A program made the position numbers and the translations under genes. Shown here in pieces: positions 37,403 to 45,430 of a stretch of DNA of 64,000 bases. The stretch comes from Candidatus Electrothrix rattekaaiensis. GTDB taxonomy: Bacteria; Desulfobacterota; Desulfobulbia; Desulfobulbales; Desulfobulbaceae. The DNA lies in contig JAVQMD010000001.1 in the NCBI GenBank assembly GCA_032595675.1, positions 248,001 through 312,000 on the forward strand, written 5' to 3'. Under the pieces are notes generated by a model that did no database searches, had not been told where the DNA came from, and saw nothing but the letters and a program-made list of their open reading frames with translations. How positions within the stretch are numbered: position 1 is the first letter of the stretch; each line of letters begins with the position of its first letter.

Positions 37403-37831
37403 CTAAAGATTCGGAAAAAGGCGGGCATCCTCTATGCGTGCATGAACCAGAACCATTTCAAGGAGTGCTCTGCTTGAGGTCATAATTTCCTCAATTTCCT
37501 TTTTTGTTGGATGCGCCCCGTAGGAAGCAACCTGCTCCATAAATTCTTCAAGTTTTTTTAATATTTTTATATGGTCATCCTGCAGCATCTGGACCATTTT
37601 TCTTTCTTTTTCATTGCCGTACTGGATGATAAGGGGAAATATCTCCTCCTCTTCAAACTTGAAATGTTTGGTAATATATTCTTCTGAGAACTTTCGCAGC
37701 CTGCTGAGATAATTTTCTACTTCATCAGCATTTATTCCTTCCACGAATTTTTTAAAGAAGGTCATTTCTTCAGAAATCATACCGTGATCAAGGTAGGCCT
37801 TGGTCAGCTTGTCCATTTTTATGTTTTTCAT
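37403..37831 (-). CDS. Hemerythrin-like HHE domain protein
   Basis: 142 residues, all helical. The di-iron ligand pattern is visible: DHGMISEE (His, Glu), ITKHFKFEEEEIFP (His, Glu), LQDDHIKILK and VHARIEDARLFP. Such proteins bind oxygen or nitric oxide, or sense or store iron, in the cytoplasm of anaerobes. It is convergent with the cytochrome b gene, 20 bases between stops, and stands alone on its strand. Oxygen or nitrosative stress is a reasonable role in view of the superoxide reductase at 41917-42336. Confidence 0.9.
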   Translation of the reverse strand: MKNIKMDKLTKAYLDHGMISEEMTFFKKFVEGINADEVENYLSRLRKFSEEYITKHFKFEEEEIFPLIIQYGNEKERKMVQMLQDDHIKILKKLEEFMEQVASYGAHPTKKEIEEIMTSSRALLEMVLVHARIEDARLFPNL

Positions 37832-38087
37832 AATATTCTATTCCTACTTGTTTTTTCTGAATATTGCTGATGAGCGGATAACTTCCGCTGTATATGTTTT
37901 TCTCTAAGCGTGATGTTTAAGATACAGAGTGGGGAGTAAAATCTTATTATATCATCTGCGTACAATTTTTAATAGCTCGTAGTGTCTCTAAAACGAATAG
38001 AAACGGTTGAGGGCACTGAAAACTATGCTTATTTCAAAAAGTCGACAGGAAACCCGTTGTTGTTGAGAAAAGAGCATTTTACATTTG

Positions 38088-39755
38088 TTACAAGCAAGAG
38101 GGCAGCACCACCGCCCGATTAAACTTCATCACCCCCTCTGTCTGTTCCGGCAGCAGGGCGATAAGTCTGCCCCCCGTGTTGTCCTGATCGGCCATTCCCA
38201 TGAAATGTATGGCCTCCAGAGAAAGCTCAACAAAGCTTGCTTGCTTGAGGAATTCAACCCGCGTCTGGTAGGTGAATAGACCTTCCATATTTTGCGGCAA
38301 GGTAGCACGTAAGTGGTTGCGCAATTCTGCCTGGGATGTTTCCGTGAGATATTCCGGCAGGGTGCGGAAGCCGCAGCGCAGCCAGTCGTAGCGCAGCAGG
38401 TCCAGCAGCAGTTCCTGATCCGGTCGTTTTTGCACCAGATCAGTGAGGATTCGGATCATTAATTTATGGGTTCGCGATAACTGAAAAAAATTATATTGCC
38501 GACAAAGGCGTAGGAGCTGGGAAAAGAAGGCAAAGGGTTCCTCATCCTTCTGGACAAGGTATTGCCAGAGAGAACGAAAAAAACGGTTATTATAAAAGGA
38601 CTCTATGCATTCGCAAAGCTCGTACAGCTCGCTTAACTGTTTATGATTCAGCCAGCGGGTCGCCAGTATCTCATAAGGTGGTTCGCTGCAAGAGATCAGG
38701 CCAAACTCTTCCGCCCGTCGGGAGATCTCTGTATCGGGCAGGATCTTGAGCAGGCCTAATTGGATATAATGGGGTGCGAGTCGGAACACTTGGTTAAAGG
38801 AATCCCGAAAACTGGCCTCGGTTTCAAAAGGTAAGCCAAGGATGAGGTCCACATGGAGGTGGATGGTGTTCAGAGCAAGCAGCCGGCCGATATTGCGACA
38901 GGTTGCTTCGATGTCCATCTTGCGGTTGACCGCTGCCAAGGTCTGGGGGTGGCAGCTCTGAATGCCGATTTCAAACTGGAACTGGTCACAGGGAACTGTG
39001 GCGAGCAGCTCGAACATGGGATCGGTAAAGCGGTCCGGGGCTATTTCAAAATGAAAACGGACCTGCTCCGTCTGCTTAATGAGAAATTGCCAAACTGCCA
39101 GGGCCCGTTCCGCCTGATCATTAAAGGTGCGATCTACCAGCTTGATGATCATGGGCTTTGCCGCGATAAGGGCGGTCAGCTCTTCTTTAACCAACTCAAC
39201 AGGCTTATGGCGTACCCCCTTGGAGCCGGAAGAGAGGCAGTAGGAGCAGGAAAAAGGGCAGCCCCGCGAGGATTCGTAATAGAGCTGGCGGTTTTTCAAA
39301 GCCCCGGCGAAATCCTCTTTGCGGTAGGGAGAGGGGAAGGTCTGAGGCTTATCAGCATGATACAGCGGTTGCAGGCAGTCTTGCTCTAGGTCGTGGTAAA
39401 ATTCTTTCGAAGCTCCTTCAATCTCACCGAGAAAAAGTGTGCATTGTTTGGGCAGCTCTCCCAGGGCCTGGGCCTGCGGTCCTCCGAGGATAATGGGCAG
39501 GTTCGGTTGAAGCCGGGCCAGATCATTGATCAGGCGGCGAATAAAGCTGTGGTTCCAGATATAGACGGAAAAGAAGAGCACCTGTGCCGACCCGCTGCTG
39601 ATGCGGAGCAGGGTGGCATAATAAGGATCATTAATGGTGAACTGACTAAAGAGAAGGGGCTTCTCGGGCAGCTGTTGCTCCAGAGCATTGCGGACGTAGA
39701 AAAGGGCGAGGCAGGAGTGGGAATAGCGACAGTTAATGCTGATGAGATGAAACAT
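38088..39755 (-). CDS. B12-binding-domain radical SAM protein with DUF4080-like tail
   Basis: 555 residues. Residues 1-150 form a cobalamin-binding-like Rossmann domain (ISINCRYSHSCLALFYVRNAL start; PNLPIILGGPQAQALG), although the DxHxxG motif for base-off cobalamin is not seen. The radical SAM domain has SRGCPFSCSYCLSSGS (CxxxCxxC) and an ELP3/B12-type barrel with EIGIQSCHPQTLAAVNR. The C-terminal 150 residues match the DUF4080 tail often found in this family. The substrate is unknown; relatives methylate or rearrange unactivated carbons. Well separated from both neighbours. Confidence 0.88.
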   Translation of the reverse strand: MFHLISINCRYSHSCLALFYVRNALEQQLPEKPLLFSQFTINDPYYATLLRISSGSAQVLFFSVYIWNHSFIRRLINDLARLQPNLPIILGGPQAQALGELPKQCTLFLGEIEGASKEFYHDLEQDCLQPLYHADKPQTFPSPYRKEDFAGALKNRQLYYESSRGCPFSCSYCLSSGSKGVRHKPVELVKEELTALIAAKPMIIKLVDRTFNDQAERALAVWQFLIKQTEQVRFHFEIAPDRFTDPMFELLATVPCDQFQFEIGIQSCHPQTLAAVNRKMDIEATCRNIGRLLALNTIHLHVDLILGLPFETEASFRDSFNQVFRLAPHYIQLGLLKILPDTEISRRAEEFGLISCSEPPYEILATRWLNHKQLSELYELCECIESFYNNRFFRSLWQYLVQKDEEPFAFFSQLLRLCRQYNFFQLSRTHKLMIRILTDLVQKRPDQELLLDLLRYDWLRCGFRTLPEYLTETSQAELRNHLRATLPQNMEGLFTYQTRVEFLKQASFVELSLEAIHFMGMADQDNTGGRLIALLPEQTEGVMKFNRAVVLPSCL

Positions 39756-39899
39756 GGTGTTTGTTCTGTGCTCGCAGTCTGGTTTTCATTTTGTTGCCGA
39801 GATGGCGGTATTAACGGAGGATGGACAATGCCGCTGCACAATGCTGCTGCACAATGCCGCATATGTAGGGGCAATTCGTGAATTGCCCTTACTCGTTCA

Positions 39900-41849
39900 T
39901 TATTCAGGCGAGATCGAGTTCTTTTCTACCGAGCCCTGTTCGGTCTCTGCCCGCAGCACTGTCCCGTCAATAATCAGTTTACCCGGTGCGGTGGTGCTTC
40001 GTATGCCTATGGCTTGGTATGCTTTGAAGCTGCCCAGCAAGGGTGAGATAACCTGATCAACAAGGAGCTTGCTCATGGCACCGGTCTCATGGTCCCGGAC
40101 AGCGATCATGGTTCCGGCCCAAGAGGCCAATTCCTGCATGGCATTGATAACTTCCGGGGTTCGGGCAAAAAGGCGGAGATTGGCAGGCTCTGCCGGTCTG
40201 GTGTCCACCGCCTGAAATTTTTTTTCCTCAGCCAGCGGTGTTTTTTTCTTGAGCAGGATATCCTCTATTTGTTCTTTGCTGTCCGCTAACAGGAGGTATC
40301 CGTTGAAAAAGGCGTAGGAGGGCTGCAACATGCCTTGGGCTGCTAGCAGGGAGACTACCGGGACTCCGCCCACCATGGCGCGTTTTGCTGGAAGATTGGC
40401 GATAATTTCTTGAAAAAACTCGTCCATTTTTTTTTGATTCAGGATCTCAATACTCAAGCAAAGGCGTGGGACCGGGAAAAAGCCAGCTGTACTGATATCC
40501 GCCACATGAATACTGAAGTTTTTTCCGAACAAGCCGAGGAATTCATCCATGCTCATATCGGTCTTTTCTTTGATCCAAGCCGCAATTCTGTCTGCTGCCG
40601 CCTGTTCCTCCTGTTTTCCGTGGGCAACAGTGGTCTGCCACCAGAGTCGGGGCTCCAGCCAGTTGCACCAGAAGGAGAGGAGGAGATCAGCTGGCATTTC
40701 TTCAAAATTTTGGTTGCGGATCGGCGGGGTGGTATAGATGTGTTGCTGAAAGGGGTACAGTTGATCCTGGGAAAAACGGACAATGGTCTTGAATTGCGCG
40801 GTGTTTTTTTCTGTATGATGATAAAATCCCATGCTTCTCACCCCAGGTGCCCAAGGACGATGAATGGATTCCTGACTTTTATTTTGTGAGCCGAACTGAG
40901 CAAAGAGGAGCTTGAGATGGAGCTTGAGGCGAAAGAGGTCTGCATAGAGAAAGAAATCTGTTTTCTCCGGGCGATCCTTTTTTATCTTGATGTACTCTTG
41001 GTTCAGGAGCAGGTCGTTTCGTTGTTTGAAGAGACGACCGAGAAAGAGAGCAATGCTTTCCCTGATCGGTTGTCGAGCAAAGGAGAAGATGATTTTGCCG
41101 CCGACCGAAGTGACGTAGAGCTTTTTCCCTTTTTTTGATTTGAAGGCATACACCGTAAAACCGACCTGTTTCAGCGTGGTTCGCTTTCCCTGAAGTATGT
41201 CGAGCAGGGCGGAAAGTATTATGTCAGGATCCTCTTGGCCGGGATCCATGATGATCAGCAGATTATCCTGTAAGGGATGTTGGTCGCCCCGAAGCAGAGA
41301 GGGGAGAGCCGGAAGTTGGGCAAGAAGAAGGCGTCTGCCAAAGACCTGAGAAAAGGAGGGGTGGGTCAGCAGGTGGAGTAAACTTGAGGTATTTTGTTCC
41401 AACGGCTGCCGCAAGCGTTTTTTTATCTGCATTCCTTGCAGAACAGCAGGCAAGTCGATGTTGTTCAGCGTCTGTCCGAAACCGGTATCGAGAAAATTTT
41501 TGCCCGTTGCTGCGGCGTTTTCCAGCTCTAGGACGGCCATAGCATGGCGGGGGATTAATTCCTGGGGTGCTATTGACTGGGAAAAGACTCGGAGTTGTTG
41601 CTCTATTCCCTTTGTGAGGAGTTTGGGCAGCTTTGACGGATTGATGCTGGCAAGACGACGAGTAACAGGTGCGTTGAGCAAGTCCTTGCCTGTGGAGATA
41701 AGGCTGCGTTTATGGAGCCGATGGACAGCTTCAGCTTCCTGGGTGATTTTCCCAAGAGGTTCTCGGTCGTTCTGTGAATAAAAAACAAGCAGATACACTG
41801 CCGAACACAGGGCAACGAAAAAGAAAATAAAGAGGAAGGAACGCTTCAT
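39900..41849 (-). CDS. DUF3352-like membrane-anchored hypothetical protein
   Basis: 649 residues. One N-terminal membrane helix (FLFIFFFVALCSAVYLLVFY, residues 4-23) places a large domain in the periplasm. The body has repeated strand-helix units with Leu-rich segments and resembles DUF3352-type proteins (LLSFWCNWLEPRL, GVPVVSLLAAQGMLQPSYAFF, IGIRSTTAPGKLIIDGTVL). No catalytic motif is seen. The function of the family is unknown. It ends 144 bases before the radical SAM gene and begins 68 bases after the superoxide reductase stop. Confidence 0.72.
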   Translation of the reverse strand: MKRSFLFIFFFVALCSAVYLLVFYSQNDREPLGKITQEAEAVHRLHKRSLISTGKDLLNAPVTRRLASINPSKLPKLLTKGIEQQLRVFSQSIAPQELIPRHAMAVLELENAAATGKNFLDTGFGQTLNNIDLPAVLQGMQIKKRLRQPLEQNTSSLLHLLTHPSFSQVFGRRLLLAQLPALPSLLRGDQHPLQDNLLIIMDPGQEDPDIILSALLDILQGKRTTLKQVGFTVYAFKSKKGKKLYVTSVGGKIIFSFARQPIRESIALFLGRLFKQRNDLLLNQEYIKIKKDRPEKTDFFLYADLFRLKLHLKLLFAQFGSQNKSQESIHRPWAPGVRSMGFYHHTEKNTAQFKTIVRFSQDQLYPFQQHIYTTPPIRNQNFEEMPADLLLSFWCNWLEPRLWWQTTVAHGKQEEQAAADRIAAWIKEKTDMSMDEFLGLFGKNFSIHVADISTAGFFPVPRLCLSIEILNQKKMDEFFQEIIANLPAKRAMVGGVPVVSLLAAQGMLQPSYAFFNGYLLLADSKEQIEDILLKKKTPLAEEKKFQAVDTRPAEPANLRLFARTPEVINAMQELASWAGTMIAVRDHETGAMSKLLVDQVISPLLGSFKAYQAIGIRSTTAPGKLIIDGTVLRAETEQGSVEKNSISPE

Positions 41850-41916
41850 GAATATAAACGGCAGAACAACATTATGTTCTCCTGCCGGTAGCGGATTGTT
41901 TGCCGGAAATTCGGGC

Positions 41917-42336
41917 TTAGACTGTGAACTCGGTTACCCACAGATCATGCATATTGCAGAAGCTGGTTGCACAGGCCTTACCCTTATATCCTGCGGGCAG
42001 ATCAACGCTTGATTCCGGTTTATCCGTATGCGAGAAGGTCTTTCCGCCAATAACCTTGCCGTCAGCAAGAACAACCGTATGACGGACGATGAAATGCGGC
42101 TCGGTCATGGGATGCTCGGTAACAACAGAAACCTTGCCATCCGAAACGGTTACCTTAGGTGCATGGCTGCCTGCCTTGCCTTCCCATTGTCCTTGTTGTT
42201 GTTCTGTGTACACTATTCCGGCATGGACTGCGGCGGGTGCGGCTGTCTCGCCAGCAAAAACGTTGGAGCCTGAGGCGACGGCAACAGCAGAGGCGGCAAC
42301 AGCAGTTGTTTTTAGAAACTCTCTTCGATCAATCAT
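41917..42336 (-). CDS. Superoxide reductase (neelaredoxin/desulfoferrodoxin type) with Tat signal
   Basis: 139 residues. The start DRREFLKTTAVAASAVAVAS has the twin-arginine motif and a hydrophobic stretch with cleavage near VFAGE, so the protein is exported folded. The mature part is the class II SOR centre: SHAPKV (His58), EHPMTEPHFI (His75, His81) and CNMHDLW (Cys127, His130) supply the Fe(His)4Cys site. There is no N-terminal desulforedoxin domain. It reduces superoxide to peroxide, here in the periplasm, while classical desulfoferrodoxins are cytoplasmic. GGAG precedes the ATG by about nine bases. Confidence 0.93.
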   Translation of the reverse strand: MIDRREFLKTTAVAASAVAVASGSNVFAGETAAPAAVHAGIVYTEQQQGQWEGKAGSHAPKVTVSDGKVSVVTEHPMTEPHFIVRHTVVLADGKVIGGKTFSHTDKPESSVDLPAGYKGKACATSFCNMHDLWVTEFTV

Positions 42337-42439
42337 TTTGTTTTCTCCGGTTTGTGATGTATGGGTTGTCGTCGTACAGGGAAGGGTACAGCCTGTTACA
42401 ACGGAGTAACAGGAAATGAAATCATAAGATATTTTGCTC

Positions 42440-42823
42440 TTATTGTCTGTTTTTCTTTATTTCCTCTCGTAGCTCTTCGATACGCTCATGGGCCGCGTGC
42501 AGGGCCTCTTTTCGTGTTATTTCAGAAACATTTTGCTCAATTTTTTCAATGGCCGACAGCAATTTGAACAGCATCAGGAAGACCATCAAAAATCCCATCA
42601 GAACAACGGCATTGAAATTATCCACCACCCCCATTATCCGGGCAATAATCAGGGTGAAATCAGGATAAATAGCAATCAGGCCCATTCCACCCCAGACAGC
42701 TAAGCGCACAGAGAGTTTCAGGATAGTCTGGCCGGTCTCTCGGTTGATGAATTCTTTGATGCCGAGGTAGAGCATGACCGATGAAATGCCGACAACAATA
42801 ACCTGATAAAGCTGTATTTTCAT
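42440..42823 (-). CDS. DUF2304-like small membrane protein
   Basis: 127 residues with three hydrophobic helices (about residues 8-24, 38-55, 70-90) and a charged coiled-coil tail (HAAHERIEELREEIKK). The pattern fits DUF2304, often found beside polysaccharide glycosyltransferases, though none is near here. It lies two bases downstream of the DUF808 gene on the same strand, so they are co-transcribed. Function unknown. Confidence 0.75.
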   Translation of the reverse strand: MKIQLYQVIVVGISSVMLYLGIKEFINRETGQTILKLSVRLAVWGGMGLIAIYPDFTLIIARIMGVVDNFNAVVLMGFLMVFLMLFKLLSAIEKIEQNVSEITRKEALHAAHERIEELREEIKKNRQ

Positions 42824-42825
42824 GT

Positions 42826-43695
42826 TTACTTGTTTTTCTTAACAGAATGGAGAAGGAATAGGATAACAAAACCGACGATCAGGCCAGCGAAAAGGTTGGC
42901 AAGCATTATCGGCATGAAATGAAGTCCATCGTGAATTACTTCAATATTATGCACGTACATGCCCCCGCCTACCAGGAGCATAGCAATCGTGCCCACAAAT
43001 TCTAGGAACCTGATAATTTTTGGCAGTGAGGCTATGAGAAGCTCGCCTACCTTGGTAAGTATCCCAGACATTGATCCTGTTATTGACTGAGCATACTGAA
43101 CCAGATAAAAGCCCATGTCGTCAAGCTTAACCAGCAGCGCAACAAGTCCATAAACTCCCACCGTAGCTAAGAGAGCCACAAAACTTACGACGAGGATCTG
43201 TATGGCCATTTGTTGATCACGTACTGATTCTAGGGTGATAACGATGATTTCGATAGAGAGAATGAAGTCGGTTCTGACGGCGGAGCGTATTTTTTCTTTT
43301 TCAGAGAGTTTTATTGCGGCGGTCTGCTGGGAATCGTCTTTATGAGCATTTTTTGTAAAACGATGGGCCAGCCACTCGTAAATTTTTTCGGCTCCCTCAA
43401 AGCAGAGATAGGCTCCACCAAGCAAGAGAATGGGGACGATGAGTCCGGGGATGTAGGCGTTCAAAAAAAGGGCCGCCGGGATGATGATAATTTTATTGAG
43501 CACGGAACTCTTGGTAATGTCCCAAATAACAGGGAGTTCACGCGAGGCATGAAAGCCGGTTGCTTTTTCCGCATTGACTGCCAGATCATCACCTAGGATG
43601 CCAGCAGTCTTCTTGGCTGCTATCTTGCTCATGGCGGAAGCATCGTCCAGCAGCATGGCTATGTCGTCTAATATTGCGAAGATACCACTTGGCAT
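42826..43695 (-). CDS. DUF808 family inner membrane protein (YedI-like)
   Basis: 289 residues with about six membrane helices. The conserved start FAILDDIAMLLDDASAMSKIAAKKTAGILGDDLAVNA is diagnostic of DUF808 (as in E. coli YedI). ELPVIWDITKSSVLNKIIIIP and the FEGAEKIYEWL segment fit as well. The role in the cell is unknown. First gene of a two-gene operon with the DUF2304-like protein; the AT-rich repeat at 43758-43779 lies in its promoter area. Confidence 0.92.
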   Translation of the reverse strand: MPSGIFAILDDIAMLLDDASAMSKIAAKKTAGILGDDLAVNAEKATGFHASRELPVIWDITKSSVLNKIIIIPAALFLNAYIPGLIVPILLLGGAYLCFEGAEKIYEWLAHRFTKNAHKDDSQQTAAIKLSEKEKIRSAVRTDFILSIEIIVITLESVRDQQMAIQILVVSFVALLATVGVYGLVALLVKLDDMGFYLVQYAQSITGSMSGILTKVGELLIASLPKIIRFLEFVGTIAMLLVGGGMYVHNIEVIHDGLHFMPIMLANLFAGLIVGFVILFLLHSVKKNK

Positions 43696-43757
43696 GTTTC
43701 ACTCCCTTAATTACCTATCCTAGATGGCCTGTTTTTCACTTGCGACCCAAGCGAACA

Positions 43758-43779
43758 TTTATATATTTATATATTTATA
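43758..43779. repeat. Short AT-rich tandem repeat upstream of the DUF808 gene
   Basis: TTTATATA is repeated 2.75 times (43758-43765, 43766-43773, 43774-43779). It sits 63 bases upstream of the DUF808 start, where promoter or slippage-based control could lie. Only three units, so this may be chance. Confidence 0.4.
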
Positions 43780-43851
43780 ATGTATCGCCCAGGTTTTTAT
43801 TGATGCTTTAAGCAGAGTTACACAGCGTAATCCGATGACAATGAGCTTGTC

Positions 43852-45258
43852 TCAAAAATAAACTCCCTTCACTTTCTCCTCCTGCTCCCCCTGATACCCA
43901 GCCAAAATACGCTTAGCCATTTCCCAGGCCTGCTTATGCATATCATTGATACCGATCCCCTGCCAACCAAACCCGCAAAGATGTAAGTTTTTGTTGTCCG
44001 CATGCAGTTGTTTCCGCCACTCCAGCAGAGCCGGATAGCCTTCTTCCAACTGCGGAATACCATACTTGGGTCGCAGAACCCGGCTGAATACCGGCGGATC
44101 GGGCAGGTCAATGAGTTGTTTCAGATCCTCATAGACCTTTGCCACCAACTCCTCATCAGCAAGGTCCAGCCGCTCAGGATGTCTGCGACCGCCGACCAAG
44201 GCTTCCATTAAGACATGGTCATCAGGAGCCCGCCCCGGAAACATATGTGAGGAAAACAGAGCACCGAGGGCAAAACGCTCTTCCTGCTCCGGGGCAAGAT
44301 AGCCGAAGCCGAAAGGAACATCCGCTGTATCCGTAAAACCGAGGGCCACCGTAGCAATACGGGCTTCTGGGATTGCAGTAACGGGCGGCGCAGGCAGTTC
44401 GCTGTCCGCAAGAAGCTCCAGACAGCGGTTTACTGGCAGGGCAATGATCAGGTGGCGGGCCTGTAACTCCAACTGCCCGGTTTTCACCGACCAGCCCCCG
44501 TCAATCTGAGCAACGGAACGGGCACCGGTCCGGTACATGATCTCCTTGTTGGGAATCAGCTTGGCCGCCATAGCTTGGGGTAGGCGGGACATGCCAGCCT
44601 TAAAGCTGGTCATGGCAGGCAGGCCTTTTTTTCCACCATCCTTCCTGCGTTCCTTGCGGGCCGCCCGCATCTTATGTACAGCTCCTTTCAGTAGTGAGCC
44701 ATGCTCCTGCTCCAAGTTATGCAGGCCGGGCATAACCGCTTCCAGCTTGAGTCGTTCAATATCACCGGCATAGGTTCCTGTGAAAACTGCATCGGCAAAG
44801 GGTAGCAGGGCCTTGCCGAAACGATGCTCTACCCATTGGGCCACTGTGGGTTCGTCAGACAAAGGCTTTTTCCAGAGATCGGCCAGTACCCTGAGTTTAG
44901 CAGCCGGAGAAATAAGCGGTGCTTTGATGAGTTTCCCCGGAGTCTGGGGGATAAGCCTGAGCTGACCATCAAGACAGATATATCGGACAAACTCGGACAG
45001 AGGAGCCTTTTCCACCTCTTCGGTCAAACCGGCCTCATGCACCAGTACCCTGCTTTCCAAGGCATTATCCAAAAAACCGTGCGCTCCACCCTCGGCAAGA
45101 TAGCCTTCTTCAATATGGGAGCGAACAGCCCCGCCCGGATGATCCCCCTGCTCGATAATCAGTAAAGAGATATCCGGCTCTTTATGTTTCAGAAAGGTAG
45201 CCGCAGCCAGCCCGGAAAGACCGGCACCGATAATTAAGACGTCAGCTGTTGGTTGCAT
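43852..45258 (-). CDS. hemG: Protoporphyrinogen oxidase (HemG/HemY, FAD type)
   Basis: 468 residues. The FAD-binding Rossmann motif is at the start (VLIIGAGLSGLAAATFL, then EQGDHPGGAVRS). A substrate domain follows with GMSRLPQAMAAKL, and the C-terminal FAD box reads LCGFGWQGIGINDMHKQAWE. It oxidises protoporphyrinogen or coproporphyrinogen; in most organisms this FAD enzyme uses oxygen, so in a sulfate reducer it may use another acceptor or work when oxygen is present. The length and layout fit, but some relatives are coproporphyrinogen oxidases (CgoX), so substrate specificity is open. No other hem gene lies next to it. Confidence 0.88.
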   Translation of the reverse strand: MQPTADVLIIGAGLSGLAAATFLKHKEPDISLLIIEQGDHPGGAVRSHIEEGYLAEGGAHGFLDNALESRVLVHEAGLTEEVEKAPLSEFVRYICLDGQLRLIPQTPGKLIKAPLISPAAKLRVLADLWKKPLSDEPTVAQWVEHRFGKALLPFADAVFTGTYAGDIERLKLEAVMPGLHNLEQEHGSLLKGAVHKMRAARKERRKDGGKKGLPAMTSFKAGMSRLPQAMAAKLIPNKEIMYRTGARSVAQIDGGWSVKTGQLELQARHLIIALPVNRCLELLADSELPAPPVTAIPEARIATVALGFTDTADVPFGFGYLAPEQEERFALGALFSSHMFPGRAPDDHVLMEALVGGRRHPERLDLADEELVAKVYEDLKQLIDLPDPPVFSRVLRPKYGIPQLEEGYPALLEWRKQLHADNKNLHLCGFGWQGIGINDMHKQAWEMAKRILAGYQGEQEEKVKGVYF

Positions 45259-45430
45259 AATGGTAGACCATGAAGGGGTTATATGTCATAGTAGTTCGTG
45301 GTTGAGGCCTACGCTGAGTACGCAACCTCACCAAATCGAAGTTCAATAAGAAAAATAAGATATTATATCATGGCCCTGTAAAGGTCAAGCAGGAACAAAA
45401 AACAGCTTGGGCTCCTAGTGATGCTCTTAT

